This document shows, piece by piece, positions 38,330-47,378 of a DNA stretch of 64,000 bases. The translations under genes and the position numbers were made by a program. The notes below the pieces were generated by a model that saw only the letters and a program-made list of their open reading frames with translations, had not been told where the DNA came from and made no database searches. The DNA comes from Psychrobacter sanguinis. Its GTDB lineage: Bacteria > Pseudomonadota > Gammaproteobacteria > Pseudomonadales > Moraxellaceae. Location of the stretch: the NCBI RefSeq assembly GCF_020736705.1, contig NZ_CP085990.1, positions 1,488,001-1,552,000 on the forward strand. Direction: 5' to 3'. Numbering within the stretch: the stretch's first letter is position 1; every line of letters starts with the position of its first letter.

Positions 38330-38400
38330 CTTTCGCCTGACATGTAATACCTAGTCTTTAGGTAATACACTGCAATTTCAATATATTCTATGTTGATTAT

Positions 38401-38477
38401 GGCGGCTGTAGCTCAGTTGGTAGAGCCCCGGGTTGTGATCTCGGTTGTCGTGGGTTCGAGTCCCATCAGTCGCCCCA
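38401..38477 (+). tRNA. tRNA-His (anticodon GTG)
   Basis: It has the extra G-1 (38401) paired with C73, then acceptor GCGGCTG with CAGTCGC. The anticodon loop is TTGTGAT in stem CCGGG/CTCGG. CCA is encoded. A T6 run follows. Confidence 0.96.
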
Positions 38478-38763
38478 TTTTTTATTCCCTTCTTGTTGTA
38501 TCTCATTATTATTATTTCTTTTTAACTGGTTTTTCTACCTAAAGTTTCATATCACCAATTATCTTGTTTTTATTGCTAATTTAGACTCTGTCTTTATTGG
38601 TTTTTTTGCGTTTTTGTCTATTTTTTCTTTTTAGTAGCTCATTTAGGTTTTGATTGTCCCTAACTGTAAGGTCTGTGCTACCAAACTGCTTATGAAACTT
38701 AGGTGCTCGGATTTAGCAATAATGCTATGATAAAGTCATCTTTAAGAGGTTCGAGATATTATT

Positions 38764-39798
38764 ATGGCAAACCATTCAGTAACGATTACGGCGCATATTG
38801 TTCCTAAGAGTGACACCAATTCTGAGACAATAGCCGTGGAACAAGCCCAACCTGAACAATCTAACAGTGTGGAAATAGCTGATATACCTATGGCTATGCC
38901 AAATAATAAGGCAGAACTTGTCCGCTTATATCAGCCTGAGCCATTAGAGATTAATAACTCAGTCCAAGCTAAAGAGATGGAAAAAGTGGCTGAACAGCGT
39001 GTGGCCCTATATCAGAACCAACTAAGACGGACTGAAATTTTTTACACGGTAAAGCCTATATTACGTCCTACCTACATGGTACAGACTTTAAAACCTCAGT
39101 TTGTCGAGTATCAACATTATCAAATGGCTCGGGCACTTGATCAGCGCGGTATCATTGATTTAGATAAAAATGAAATGATGTGGCAGCAACTGCATGTTGT
39201 TGATGACCTGATTGCTGATATTGTGCACCATATGCCAGCGCAGCAACCAGTAGGTTGGCAGCTTACTTCAGTCAATAAAAACCATTTAAAGCTACCCACA
39301 GTCGGACGTTTAAGAGATACGGATTCGGTCGCCGATCAAGCCAGTCTAAACAGCTATGTGCTGGGTCACTTTGGGGTCATGAGTTATACCTATGACCGTG
39401 CCTACTTTATTGGTCATGTCTTGGGTTATTTATTTTGTTGCTATTATCTGGCCCACTTATCCATAGCCTATGGGGTGACTCCTCTACCTGAAAGTGCAGT
39501 CGCTAACTATAAATATGCATCCCTTGAGACTCCCAAACTGGTTAGACTCCTACACAGCGTAGATGTTTATTGCAAACGCCGTATCTATCAATTGGCGGTG
39601 CTTTGTGCACGTCTTAGCTGTTATCAGTTGGATAAATATATTGAAAAAATGCTCATCGCTGAGGTCAATGAATTTGATAAGAAACAGCAAATTGAGCATT
39701 TAGATGCTTTGTTGATGAAGGGTATTATGCCTGAAATGCCTGACACAGTAGATTTAAAAGACTTTCCAGGTGCTTTTGGCGATGAGGGTAAATCTTAA
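38764..39798 (+). CDS. Hypothetical cytosolic protein
   Basis: I do not recognise this 344-residue protein. The first ~85 residues are acidic and low-complexity. The rest looks globular and helical (NQLRRTEIFYTVKPILRPTY; FIGHVLGYLFCCYYLAHLSI; KRRIYQLAVLCARLSCYQLD). The one hydrophobic stretch (GHVLGYLFCCYYLAHL) is bounded by charged residues and is as likely a buried helix as a membrane segment. No signal peptide. ATG 38764 has AAGAGG 14 bases upstream, further than ideal. It is alone between tRNA-His and dsbD. Confidence 0.65.
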   Translation: MANHSVTITAHIVPKSDTNSETIAVEQAQPEQSNSVEIADIPMAMPNNKAELVRLYQPEPLEINNSVQAKEMEKVAEQRVALYQNQLRRTEIFYTVKPILRPTYMVQTLKPQFVEYQHYQMARALDQRGIIDLDKNEMMWQQLHVVDDLIADIVHHMPAQQPVGWQLTSVNKNHLKLPTVGRLRDTDSVADQASLNSYVLGHFGVMSYTYDRAYFIGHVLGYLFCCYYLAHLSIAYGVTPLPESAVANYKYASLETPKLVRLLHSVDVYCKRRIYQLAVLCARLSCYQLDKYIEKMLIAEVNEFDKKQQIEHLDALLMKGIMPEMPDTVDLKDFPGAFGDEGKS

Positions 39799-39974
39799 TA
39801 TTTTAGCGGTTTAATACTTACTATACAAAAATATATTATATAGTAAGTTGTATCATCTATAGTCGTTAATTGTTTACAGCTATCAACCCTGATAGTCGTT
39901 TAATTAAAGCTGCCTGCTGTGCTTCCATTCACTTGACCTTATCTGGGTCATCTTATTTTTACGAAGTAACTTTC

Positions 39975-42332
39975 ATGAAAAACTCAAAAGAAACTTTGTT
40001 CTCTGAAGTAACCCTTCATCCACCACATCAAAAACCAATCAATAATAATACTCTCAAGATTACTCAAAAAAATAAACGCTATAAAACAGCTAAATCTATC
40101 ACGCATAGAGTATTGGCTGCTTCTTTAGCGCTGTCATTAAGTATTGGTTTTGGCGCAGGAGCTATTGATAATCAAGCACAGGCGGCAAGTTTAGGAGACT
40201 TATTTGGCGGTGCTGAGGTTCAAGGTGGGCAGGAAAAGTTTTTAAAAGTAGAGCAGGCTTTTTCTGTACAGCCTAGTCAAAACGGTAATAAGGTCAATAT
40301 AGCTTTAAAGATTACCCCAAAGCATTACTTATATAAAGACAAACTGTCCTTAAAACTACCTGAAGGGGTGACTGCTACTCCGCTCAAATTCTCACACTCT
40401 AGTCAAAATATTGATGACCCTTCATTCGGCAAAGTAGCGGTATTTAAGCAGCCACAAGTGACAGCGTCAACTACTTTAACCAATACAACCTCTGCGCCCA
40501 TTAAGCAAGATATTACGATCACTTGGCAGGGTTGTGCTGAGGCAGGTCTTTGTTATCCGCCGCAAAAAGAAACCTTATCTATAAGTTTACCGGCCGGTGC
40601 TTCAAAGACGGTAGAAGCCAAACAAAGCACTGAGAAAAACACCGCATCTAATACCACTGAACAAGCAGCCACCCCTAAAAAAGCCGAGGTTGGTTCAAAA
40701 TTGGCCAGTAGTGAGGACAGTAGCAAAAATAAATCGGATTCAGCAAAAAATGACAGTAATGTTGCGAACTCATCACCACAACAGACAGCAGCCTCGGCTA
40801 CGTTAGCGACGACGACTGCCATTGATACAGAAGGTGCTGCTATAAGCCAAGATGCCACTTCTGCAAATATAGAGGACGGCAATGCCTCTGAAGGTGAAAA
40901 TCCAGAGACTCTGGATGGCGCATCGCTACAGGTAATGAATGAGGAAGAGAACCTTACTGATGAAGGTGGTGCTGAAGCAGACAGTACATTTGCCGCCACT
41001 GCAGAGCCGTCTGATTTGGGATTGTCCACCAATGGGGTAGTGAACCAAGATCCCTTTGGTCTAGCAGAACATCCATGGTTGGCGTTAGGTTTGCTATTTT
41101 TAGCCGGTCTTGGCTTGGCGTTCACGCCTTGTGTGCTTCCGATGTTGCCGATTGTCAGTAATATCGTAGCGCGCCAGCACACGCCTACCGCAAAAAAAGG
41201 GCTGATACTTAGCGGCAGCTATGCACTAGGGGTAGCGATTGCTTACGGCATACTGGGGGCAATTATTGCTGTATTTGGTCAGCAATTGGGTATCATAGGC
41301 TGGCTACAGAACCCTGTCATATTGTTGGCTTTCGCTGCAGTATTTGTGCTTCTAGCCTTATATATGCTTGAAGTGATTAATATTCCGGTGCCCAATGCAA
41401 TTCGTCAAAAGACCCATTCTTTAAGCCAAGCTGGCGATAAGTATTTGGGCAGTACTTTTGGCAGCTTTATTGCAGGACTGCTATCTGCGCTTGTGGTTTC
41501 ACCTTGTGTGTCTGCTCCTTTATTTGGTGCTTTGCTTGCCGTGTCGACCATTGGTAATCCATTCTTGGGATTCGCAGCGTTATTTATGTTGGGCTTTGGA
41601 CTGTCCGCTCCCTTAATGCTACTGGGCGTAAGTCAGGGTAACTTAATGCCGAAAGCTGGCGAGTGGATGAACTGGGTTAAGCAGGGCTTTGCTTTATTGT
41701 TATTTGCGGTGGCGTTACTGCTGGTAGAACGCGTACTAATGAGCCCAGTGATGTTAATGCTATGGGCTATTTGGTTCATGGTGGTGGCAGTATGGGCTTG
41801 GAAATGGGTTGGTCGTGGTCAGCTGTTTACTAAGCCATTGGCCCTTATTCTGGCAACGTGGGCAGCTTTGACCTTGGTTGGCGCAGCAGCCGGTAGCAAA
41901 GATTCTTGGCGACCTTTGGCTGTTTTTTCATCTGCTAATCCTGCCTCAATCAATGCTAATTATCAAGCAACAGTAGCAGGCGGTAATACGGGGGCGGTTA
42001 ATAGTAATGATAAGCACATTTACTCTTTAGATGAGCTGCTGCCTATTATCAAAAACAACCCCAAAGTGTTGGTCGATGTCACTGCAGATTGGTGTGTTGA
42101 ATGTCGAATTATGGATAAGACTTTGTTTACTGATAGACCAATTGCCCTGCAGCAGTGGCAACTGGTGAAGCTTGATGTGACTGAAAGTAATGAGGAGTCA
42201 GCACGTATTCTGTCAGAGCTGAACTTATTTGGCCCACCTGCCTTGCTTTATTTCGTAGAGGGTAAGCTACAGGTGCAACAGGTAGGCACGGTTGAACGTG
42301 AGACTTTTGAGGCGACGCTAAACAAGTTTTAA
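39975..42332 (+). CDS. dsbD: Thiol:disulfide interchange protein DsbD
   Basis: DsbD carries electrons from cytosolic thioredoxin across the inner membrane to periplasmic DsbC and cytochrome c maturation proteins. All three modules are present: a signal region (RVLAASLALSLSIGFGAGA), a periplasmic alpha domain with the Cys pair GCAEAGLCYPP, an eight-helix beta domain with LAFTPCVLPMLPIVS and VVSPCVSAPLFG, and a C-terminal thioredoxin-like domain with DWCVEC near residue 705. An acidic/Ser/Ala-rich linker of about 150 residues between alpha and beta makes it longer (785) than E. coli DsbD (565). ATG 39975 is preferred to TTG 39870, which would add 35 residues before the signal. Confidence 0.95.
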   Translation: MKNSKETLFSEVTLHPPHQKPINNNTLKITQKNKRYKTAKSITHRVLAASLALSLSIGFGAGAIDNQAQAASLGDLFGGAEVQGGQEKFLKVEQAFSVQPSQNGNKVNIALKITPKHYLYKDKLSLKLPEGVTATPLKFSHSSQNIDDPSFGKVAVFKQPQVTASTTLTNTTSAPIKQDITITWQGCAEAGLCYPPQKETLSISLPAGASKTVEAKQSTEKNTASNTTEQAATPKKAEVGSKLASSEDSSKNKSDSAKNDSNVANSSPQQTAASATLATTTAIDTEGAAISQDATSANIEDGNASEGENPETLDGASLQVMNEEENLTDEGGAEADSTFAATAEPSDLGLSTNGVVNQDPFGLAEHPWLALGLLFLAGLGLAFTPCVLPMLPIVSNIVARQHTPTAKKGLILSGSYALGVAIAYGILGAIIAVFGQQLGIIGWLQNPVILLAFAAVFVLLALYMLEVINIPVPNAIRQKTHSLSQAGDKYLGSTFGSFIAGLLSALVVSPCVSAPLFGALLAVSTIGNPFLGFAALFMLGFGLSAPLMLLGVSQGNLMPKAGEWMNWVKQGFALLLFAVALLLVERVLMSPVMLMLWAIWFMVVAVWAWKWVGRGQLFTKPLALILATWAALTLVGAAAGSKDSWRPLAVFSSANPASINANYQATVAGGNTGAVNSNDKHIYSLDELLPIIKNNPKVLVDVTADWCVECRIMDKTLFTDRPIALQQWQLVKLDVTESNEESARILSELNLFGPPALLYFVEGKLQVQQVGTVERETFEATLNKF

Positions 42333-42357
42333 TTAGACAAAATATTTCTATATTTTG

Positions 42358-42384
42358 AAGGCGTACTTTAAGACAGTGCGCCTT
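42358..42384 (+). terminator. Possible terminator of dsbD
   Basis: The stem AAGGCGTAC / GTGCGCCTT (one T-G pair) has a 9-nt loop; the downstream T-content (ATCTCTTT) is modest. Confidence 0.45.
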
Positions 42385-42555
42385 ATCTCTTTGTAGATGA
42401 TGACTATGATGGCGGCATATCTTTATTGGCTTTATCAATTACCTTGATTCAAGCATTGAATTAATGACTATGTATAGATATAAACAGTCAATATGTTATT
42501 ACTTGATAAGTACATAATTTTACACTATATTGCTTTAGACAATACTCTCGAGGCT

Positions 42556-43173
42556 ATGACTGTGAAAAATATCTTACGCTATGGCAGTTGTCAGATTAGA
42601 AATTTTAAAAAATTTACAGGTAGCGACAGTCAAAATCTGTATGCTAGATTAGGCGTGGCGATAGTTATCAGCTCAGTCACTTGGCTGACTGCCTGTGAGC
42701 AGCAAACTGGGGAGACCATAGCGTCGCCACAAAGTAATCCTCAGCTTAGCAGTGCCATTAAGATAGACCTTGATAGCCCTGCAGAAGATAGCGACGACAA
42801 TAATAAACTGAAGGCTTTGCCTATTGCTTGTCGCAATAGTGTCATTATGCAAGCCTTTGACAAAAAACAGTCTGAAGTACAGGTCAAAGGTTGCGGTAAG
42901 GTAGTAGCCATATTGGCAGATGACAATGAAGGCAGTCGACATCAACGTTTTATTGTTGAGCTAGAAGGGGTACAACCTAAGCATACCGTACTTATCGCTC
43001 ATAATATTGATTTGGCCCCTAAGGTTGATGGCCTTAAAAAAGCAGATGACGTGATATTTTATGGGCAATATGAATATAATCAACAGGGCGGGGTAGTGCA
43101 CTGGACGCATCATGATCCTGCAGCACGACATCAAAACGGTTGGATAGAATATAAAGGACATCGTTTTCAGTAG
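42556..43173 (+). CDS. DUF3465 lipoprotein
   Basis: The 205-residue protein ends in a DUF3465 domain with its typical words DDNEGSRHQRFIVEL, LIAHNIDLAP and WTHHDPAARHQNGWIEYKG. In front is a hydrophobic stretch with a lipobox (VISSVTWLTAC), pointing to a periplasmic-face lipoprotein, though the n-region is unusually long (~30 residues). The domain's function is not established. ATG 42556 has GAGG close by; ATG 42493 in the same frame is an alternative adding 21 residues. It is single, downstream of dsbD. Confidence 0.78.
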   Translation: MTVKNILRYGSCQIRNFKKFTGSDSQNLYARLGVAIVISSVTWLTACEQQTGETIASPQSNPQLSSAIKIDLDSPAEDSDDNNKLKALPIACRNSVIMQAFDKKQSEVQVKGCGKVVAILADDNEGSRHQRFIVELEGVQPKHTVLIAHNIDLAPKVDGLKKADDVIFYGQYEYNQQGGVVHWTHHDPAARHQNGWIEYKGHRFQ

Positions 43174-43520
43174 TACTAACTGGGTCGTGTTTTGGGCTGG
43201 TTAACCCTTTTTATTGTGCGTGATTAGGCATAATCAGAACGACTTAATTACGAGTAGTTTTATTATTAAAGATATTATCTGTCCTTGATTTTGAACCACT
43301 AGTTTTTTTGTACGCAATGTACTCTCTATTTTTCAAAAGTATCAAACCTACTAAAACTATAGCTGTGGTGGGTTTTCAAACGATATATTTCCCACTATTT
43401 GAGAAGCAAGTTTTCCTTTATATAAGTCATTGTTTGGCAACTTACGATTGATAATATTTTTGGTTAAGGGTTTTCTTTAATAGTATAATGGCGTTTTTAC
43501 CATCTTTATCAGGAATAGGC
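43174..43520. other. Intergenic region before pldA
   Basis: The 347-bp AT-rich sequence has no gene or clear hairpin. An ATG at 43488 in the pldA frame is treated as an alternative start rather than a separate gene. Confidence 0.4.
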
Positions 43521-44816
43521 ATGACTAATTTGCGGCCTTTAGTACAGACTCGTCAACAGTCTCCTTCTAAAATTAAATTTTTAGCGCTCTCTATTACCGC
43601 TGCTTGCTGTACCTCAATGTTGACTATTAGCAGTGCTTCAGCAGCCACCAATGATTTAACAGAAGTGCCCGCTGATAGCAGCGCACAGCCACTGTCAGTT
43701 AATGACTTTATAAAGTGTACTGATTTAAAAGTCCCGTCTGCCCGTTTGGCATGTTATGACAAAGCGACTGTTGGGGAAGAATTACCTTTGGGTCGTGAAA
43801 AAATACCTTTAGACTTGGCAGGTACTGTCAAAGCAACCTTCAGTGAGTTACGTCCTACGGCAGTATTCGCCGGAGAGACGCAGGTAGCAGATGATACCGA
43901 GACCGAAAGCTCACCGGGAGTACCGACAGAAGCAGATAATGAAAAATTAGCCAAAGTGGGTATTACGGTTGATGATTTATCAGCCTACACCCCGCTTAGT
44001 CTTGCCTATGACTTAGATAAGAATAATGAGCTAGGAACGTGGACAGTTAGACCGCACAAACCTATTTATTTAATGCCGGCCTATATTCAGTACAATGCCA
44101 ATCGCAATCCGGACACCCCAACGCAACATCCTAATAGCAACGATTTAGAAGACTATCAATCCAAATATGATGATAATGTTGAGCTCAAAGCCCAGATATC
44201 TCTAAAAACTAAAATTTTAGAAGATGTATTCGATACCAATGCGGATGTTTGGTTTGGCTATACGCAGCAGATGCACTGGCAGGTCTATAACGAAGACAAT
44301 TCTCGTCCATTTAGAGCCACGGATTATATGCCTGAGTTCTTTATTACTCAGCCAGTAACCGCTAATCTTCCTTTTAATGGTCGCCTACGTATGTTAGGTG
44401 CAGGTGCTATTCACCACTCTAATGGTCAGTCAGACCCTTGGTCACGTTCGTGGAACCGTATTTATCTAATGGGTGGCGCAGAATGGGGTAAATTGAGTTT
44501 GTTGCCTAAGATTTGGACTCATGTTAAAGATAGCGGGGATGATAGTGATAACCCTGATATTACTGATTATTATGGTCATGGCGAGTTGCAAGCCTTATAT
44601 GACTTTGGTAAAGGGGAGACTTTATCGGCAACAGGCCGCTTCAACTTTGATACCGAAAAAGGCGCAATTGAGCTCGATTATACTCTACCATTGACACGTG
44701 ATGTACATGGGTTTATCCAGTTGTTCCATGGTTATGGAGAATCAATCATTGATTATAATAAAGAAACCACAGCAGTTGGTATTGGTCTTTCTTTGAATGA
44801 TTGGAAAGGTTTGTAG
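43521..44816 (+). CDS. pldA: Outer-membrane phospholipase A
   Basis: OMPLA is an outer-membrane barrel enzyme that hydrolyses misplaced phospholipids in the outer leaflet, active as a Ca-dependent dimer. The catalytic His-Ser-Asn triad is seen in AIHHSNGQSDPWSRSWNRIY, and the barrel ends GLSLNDWKGL. The signal peptide is FLALSITAACCTSMLTISSASA. Before the barrel are ~120 extra residues (ADSSAQPLSVNDFIKCTDLK, SARLACYDK), more than in E. coli PldA. ATG 43521 has AGGA seven bases upstream; ATG 43488 is possible. The length is 431 residues. It is followed 6 bp later by comF. Confidence 0.93.
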   Translation: MTNLRPLVQTRQQSPSKIKFLALSITAACCTSMLTISSASAATNDLTEVPADSSAQPLSVNDFIKCTDLKVPSARLACYDKATVGEELPLGREKIPLDLAGTVKATFSELRPTAVFAGETQVADDTETESSPGVPTEADNEKLAKVGITVDDLSAYTPLSLAYDLDKNNELGTWTVRPHKPIYLMPAYIQYNANRNPDTPTQHPNSNDLEDYQSKYDDNVELKAQISLKTKILEDVFDTNADVWFGYTQQMHWQVYNEDNSRPFRATDYMPEFFITQPVTANLPFNGRLRMLGAGAIHHSNGQSDPWSRSWNRIYLMGGAEWGKLSLLPKIWTHVKDSGDDSDNPDITDYYGHGELQALYDFGKGETLSATGRFNFDTEKGAIELDYTLPLTRDVHGFIQLFHGYGESIIDYNKETTAVGIGLSLNDWKGL

Positions 44817-44822
44817 GGTTAA

Positions 44823-45593
44823 TTGAATGTAACTCAGCAAATTTTGCAATATGCTGTCCCTGCCTTTTACCAACTTGGTATATGGCGTGTCCAGTATCTA
44901 CAAAGTGTTTGCTGTATCTGCCATACCAATCCTGCTGTCTTACAAAAAGAGTGCTTATCCAATAAGCGCTCTTTTTTTTGGTCATTCATTTGCCAAGACT
45001 GTCATGACAGTATTAACTGGCAGCCGGAAGTTTTACAACACCTTGTGAGTGTCGATAAGGCTAATAATCCTCAAGGCCAAGTGACGGCTTCCCCTTTTAC
45101 TTTAGATATACAGGCAGCTGCCCCGCATACCAGTTATATACGCTCTGCCATTATTGCTTTTAAATATAAAGAGCAGGTAGACGCTTTGCCTGTGTTAGTC
45201 CACGCTATCCACCAATTACCGAGACCGCACGGTTGCCATGCCTTAAACAGTGTCATTATCCCCACACCTACGACGTCCAATCGATTAATGACACGAGGCT
45301 ATGATCCAGTTTCTATACTGTCTTATTATTTGTCGAAGCACTGGCAAATTCCGATTTTTAAAGGTGTGAGTCGTATTGACGATGTAGTGAGTCAACAAGG
45401 TCTCGATAGGCATGAGCGACAAGCAAACATTAACCATGCCTTTAAACTTGATACGACACCTGCAGTCAAACGTCTGCTACTATTTGATGATGTGGTAACA
45501 ACTGGAGCGACGTTGACTGCTATTGCTAAAACCATCACCACTGTTTGTCCTGACGCAAAGATTTCAGCTCATTGCATATCTCATGGAAAATAA
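44823..45593 (+). CDS. comF: ComF-family phosphoribosyltransferase-like protein
   Basis: The 256-residue ComF is linked to DNA uptake in transformable bacteria, probably acting with single-stranded DNA in the cytosol. A double zinc-ribbon part at the N-terminus (VCCICHTNP, CQDCHDSIN) is followed by the phosphoribosyltransferase fold with PRPP loop LLLFDDVVTTGATLTA. The start appears to be TTG 44823, since no in-frame ATG occurs before residue ~155; AGGG lies just upstream. It is 6 bp from pldA and probably co-transcribed. The type IV pilus locus follows, consistent with natural competence. Confidence 0.9.
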   Translation: MNVTQQILQYAVPAFYQLGIWRVQYLQSVCCICHTNPAVLQKECLSNKRSFFWSFICQDCHDSINWQPEVLQHLVSVDKANNPQGQVTASPFTLDIQAAAPHTSYIRSAIIAFKYKEQVDALPVLVHAIHQLPRPHGCHALNSVIIPTPTTSNRLMTRGYDPVSILSYYLSKHWQIPIFKGVSRIDDVVSQQGLDRHERQANINHAFKLDTTPAVKRLLLFDDVVTTGATLTAIAKTITTVCPDAKISAHCISHGK

Positions 45594-45756
45594 ACTCCCA
45601 TTAAGTGTAAAAATTAGGTACTATCTATTATTAACTTAATCTTAAATATAAAATAAGTTATTTGCTTTAAATAGTCTAGACTGACGAGATTATGAATTCA
45701 TAGCTTTCAGTCTTAAAAAATTGCACATTCAGAGAACCTAATAAGGGCCGTAATAA

Positions 45757-46314
45757 ATGAGGATGAGCCTGCAATTTTACTCTGATATGAAGCAGCAACA
45801 GGGAATAGGGCTGATAGAAGTATTGGTCGCATTACTGCTATTTAGCGGGGCAGCTTTAGGTTATACAGCTTTACAAACCTATGCCTTAGGCGGGGTTAAT
45901 GACTCAACGATGCGTTTAAAAGCAGTCATGATACTAAACGAAACCTTAGAGCGGATGCGGGCCAATAGTCAGATAAAAGACTTTGGTTTTTATCAGCAAC
46001 TATTTAATGTTAAAGCGATTCCTAAAGTTATCGATTGTCTACACAGTACAGGCTGTGATACGCAACAAGTGGCCAAGAACGATGTAGCAATTTTAAGAAC
46101 TCAAGCTGAAAGGCAAGGCTTAAGAATAGGTATGATCGATTGTCCTAAAGCTAGTGACGGTATGAAATCTAAATGTCTTATTGCGGCTTGGCATCACACA
46201 ACAGCAACGTATAACAGTAGCAACGACAGTAATCACAATGAGTTGACGGGTTGTCTTGAAGCAGACGGCCGCTATATCAAGGGGGCAGACTGTGTGTTTA
46301 TCGAGAGCTACTGA
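45757..46314 (+). CDS. pilV: Type IV pilus minor pilin PilV
   Basis: The 185-residue prepilin has its class III signal at residues ~12-35: KQQQG then IGLIEVLVALLLFSGAALGY, with Glu at +5. PilD would cut after the glycine and methylate the next residue. Together with PilW, PilX and PilY1 it forms the pilus priming/tip complex. Four cysteines in the C-terminal half suggest disulphides. AAGGG precedes ATG 45757. Its stop TGA (46312-46314) overlaps the probable start of pilW. Confidence 0.88.
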   Translation: MRMSLQFYSDMKQQQGIGLIEVLVALLLFSGAALGYTALQTYALGGVNDSTMRLKAVMILNETLERMRANSQIKDFGFYQQLFNVKAIPKVIDCLHSTGCDTQQVAKNDVAILRTQAERQGLRIGMIDCPKASDGMKSKCLIAAWHHTTATYNSSNDSNHNELTGCLEADGRYIKGADCVFIESY

Positions 46315-47378
46315 TACAGCTTATTAAATTCCAAAGTAGTAAGTCAAAAGACACCAAGTCACATAAACCACTCCCTCATAAAATAAAAGCCGAAGTAGAT
46401 GAGCAAGGATTTACTTTAGTTGAGCTAATGTTGGCCATGAGTTTAGGGCTAATAATCAGTACCGCTGCTTTTCAACTGTTTATCCACAGTATCAGGGTTC
46501 AACAGCTACAACTCTCCACTGCTGAAGTTCAAGATGCCGCTGTTTTTGGTTTTACTGCCATAAATAAAAAAATTGCTCATGCCAACTTGGGCGCATCACG
46601 TGCGATGCGGCAACAAAGTGCTTGGACGGGCATTGTGTTGACTGGCTCTGAGAATGGTCCTCTAGTAAATCGCGCTGGCAAGCCGTTTAAAATAGGGAAT
46701 TTAAGGGGCGTACGTGGAATGAGTGCTAAGCTCGCTACCAAGAATGGGGCAGGTCCGAGTAATGTGCTGCTACCGACGAAAAGTGACCAACTGACCATAC
46801 AATATCGAGTCCCTTTTGACAGCTATGATTGCGAAGGTCGTGGTATTCATCAAGGAGATATCGTTATTGAGCGTTACTTTACTCGGACGGATCGTCAGCG
46901 CGCCAAAAATGAAACGAAAGCATCGGCGATCGTATTGGCATGTGATGCAGGAGGTTATCAATTAACAAACCATCAGAGTGCCGATAGCATAATCAAGGAC
47001 AACATGATTCTTGAAAACTTTGGTGATAAGGGGGTGATACTGATTAATAGAGTAGATTTCTTTTCGATTAAATTAGGCGTGAAGCTTGGAAAAGGGGTGG
47101 TATACATGCCGATCGATACTTATCTTAGCAAACGTACGATAGATTCAAAGGGGAGCCTTTCATCTTCCACTTATCTTTATGATGCCCCAATTGTAGCAGT
47201 TGAGGTAGGCGTTATTAGTCGAGGCAGTAGCAGTATTTCTGTATCTCAGCAGAAAACCACAGATTTAAGGTTTAGTTTACAAGGCAAAAGCTACCAAATT
47301 AAAGACAAAAAGCCAAATTATATACGTCGCAGCTTGCAAAGCGTGATAACTCTTAGAAATAGCCGTGTCACTCAATGA
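46314..47378 (+). CDS. pilW: Type IV pilus minor pilin PilW, non-AUG start
   Basis: The class III signal EQG then FTLVELMLAMSLGLIISTAA is complete, followed by the PilW region (VQQLQLSTAEVQDAAVFG). The first ATG (46428) lies inside that signal after the cleavage glycine, so it cannot be the true start. The frame is open upstream to a TGA at 46257-46259, but contains no ATG, GTG or TTG. The best candidate is ATA at 46314, overlapping the pilV stop as TGATA (like a mutated TGATG coupling site) with GAGAG six bases before it; CTG 46311 and ATT 46323 are alternatives. From ATA the product is 354 residues. It ends overlapping the pilX ATG by 4 bp. Confidence 0.78.
   Translation: MQLIKFQSSKSKDTKSHKPLPHKIKAEVDEQGFTLVELMLAMSLGLIISTAAFQLFIHSIRVQQLQLSTAEVQDAAVFGFTAINKKIAHANLGASRAMRQQSAWTGIVLTGSENGPLVNRAGKPFKIGNLRGVRGMSAKLATKNGAGPSNVLLPTKSDQLTIQYRVPFDSYDCEGRGIHQGDIVIERYFTRTDRQRAKNETKASAIVLACDAGGYQLTNHQSADSIIKDNMILENFGDKGVILINRVDFFSIKLGVKLGKGVVYMPIDTYLSKRTIDSKGSLSSSTYLYDAPIVAVEVGVISRGSSSISVSQQKTTDLRFSLQGKSYQIKDKKPNYIRRSLQSVITLRNSRVTQ

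Noticed and set aside
40553..41182. A 209-residue reading frame on the minus strand
   Set aside because: It is the reverse shadow of dsbD; its Ser/Ala/Val-rich composition mirrors the dsbD linker and it has no Shine-Dalgarno or family resemblance.
46428..47378. pilW starting at ATG 46428
   Set aside because: That ATG is after the prepilin cleavage site, so the product would lack its leader and the first residues of the pilin helix.
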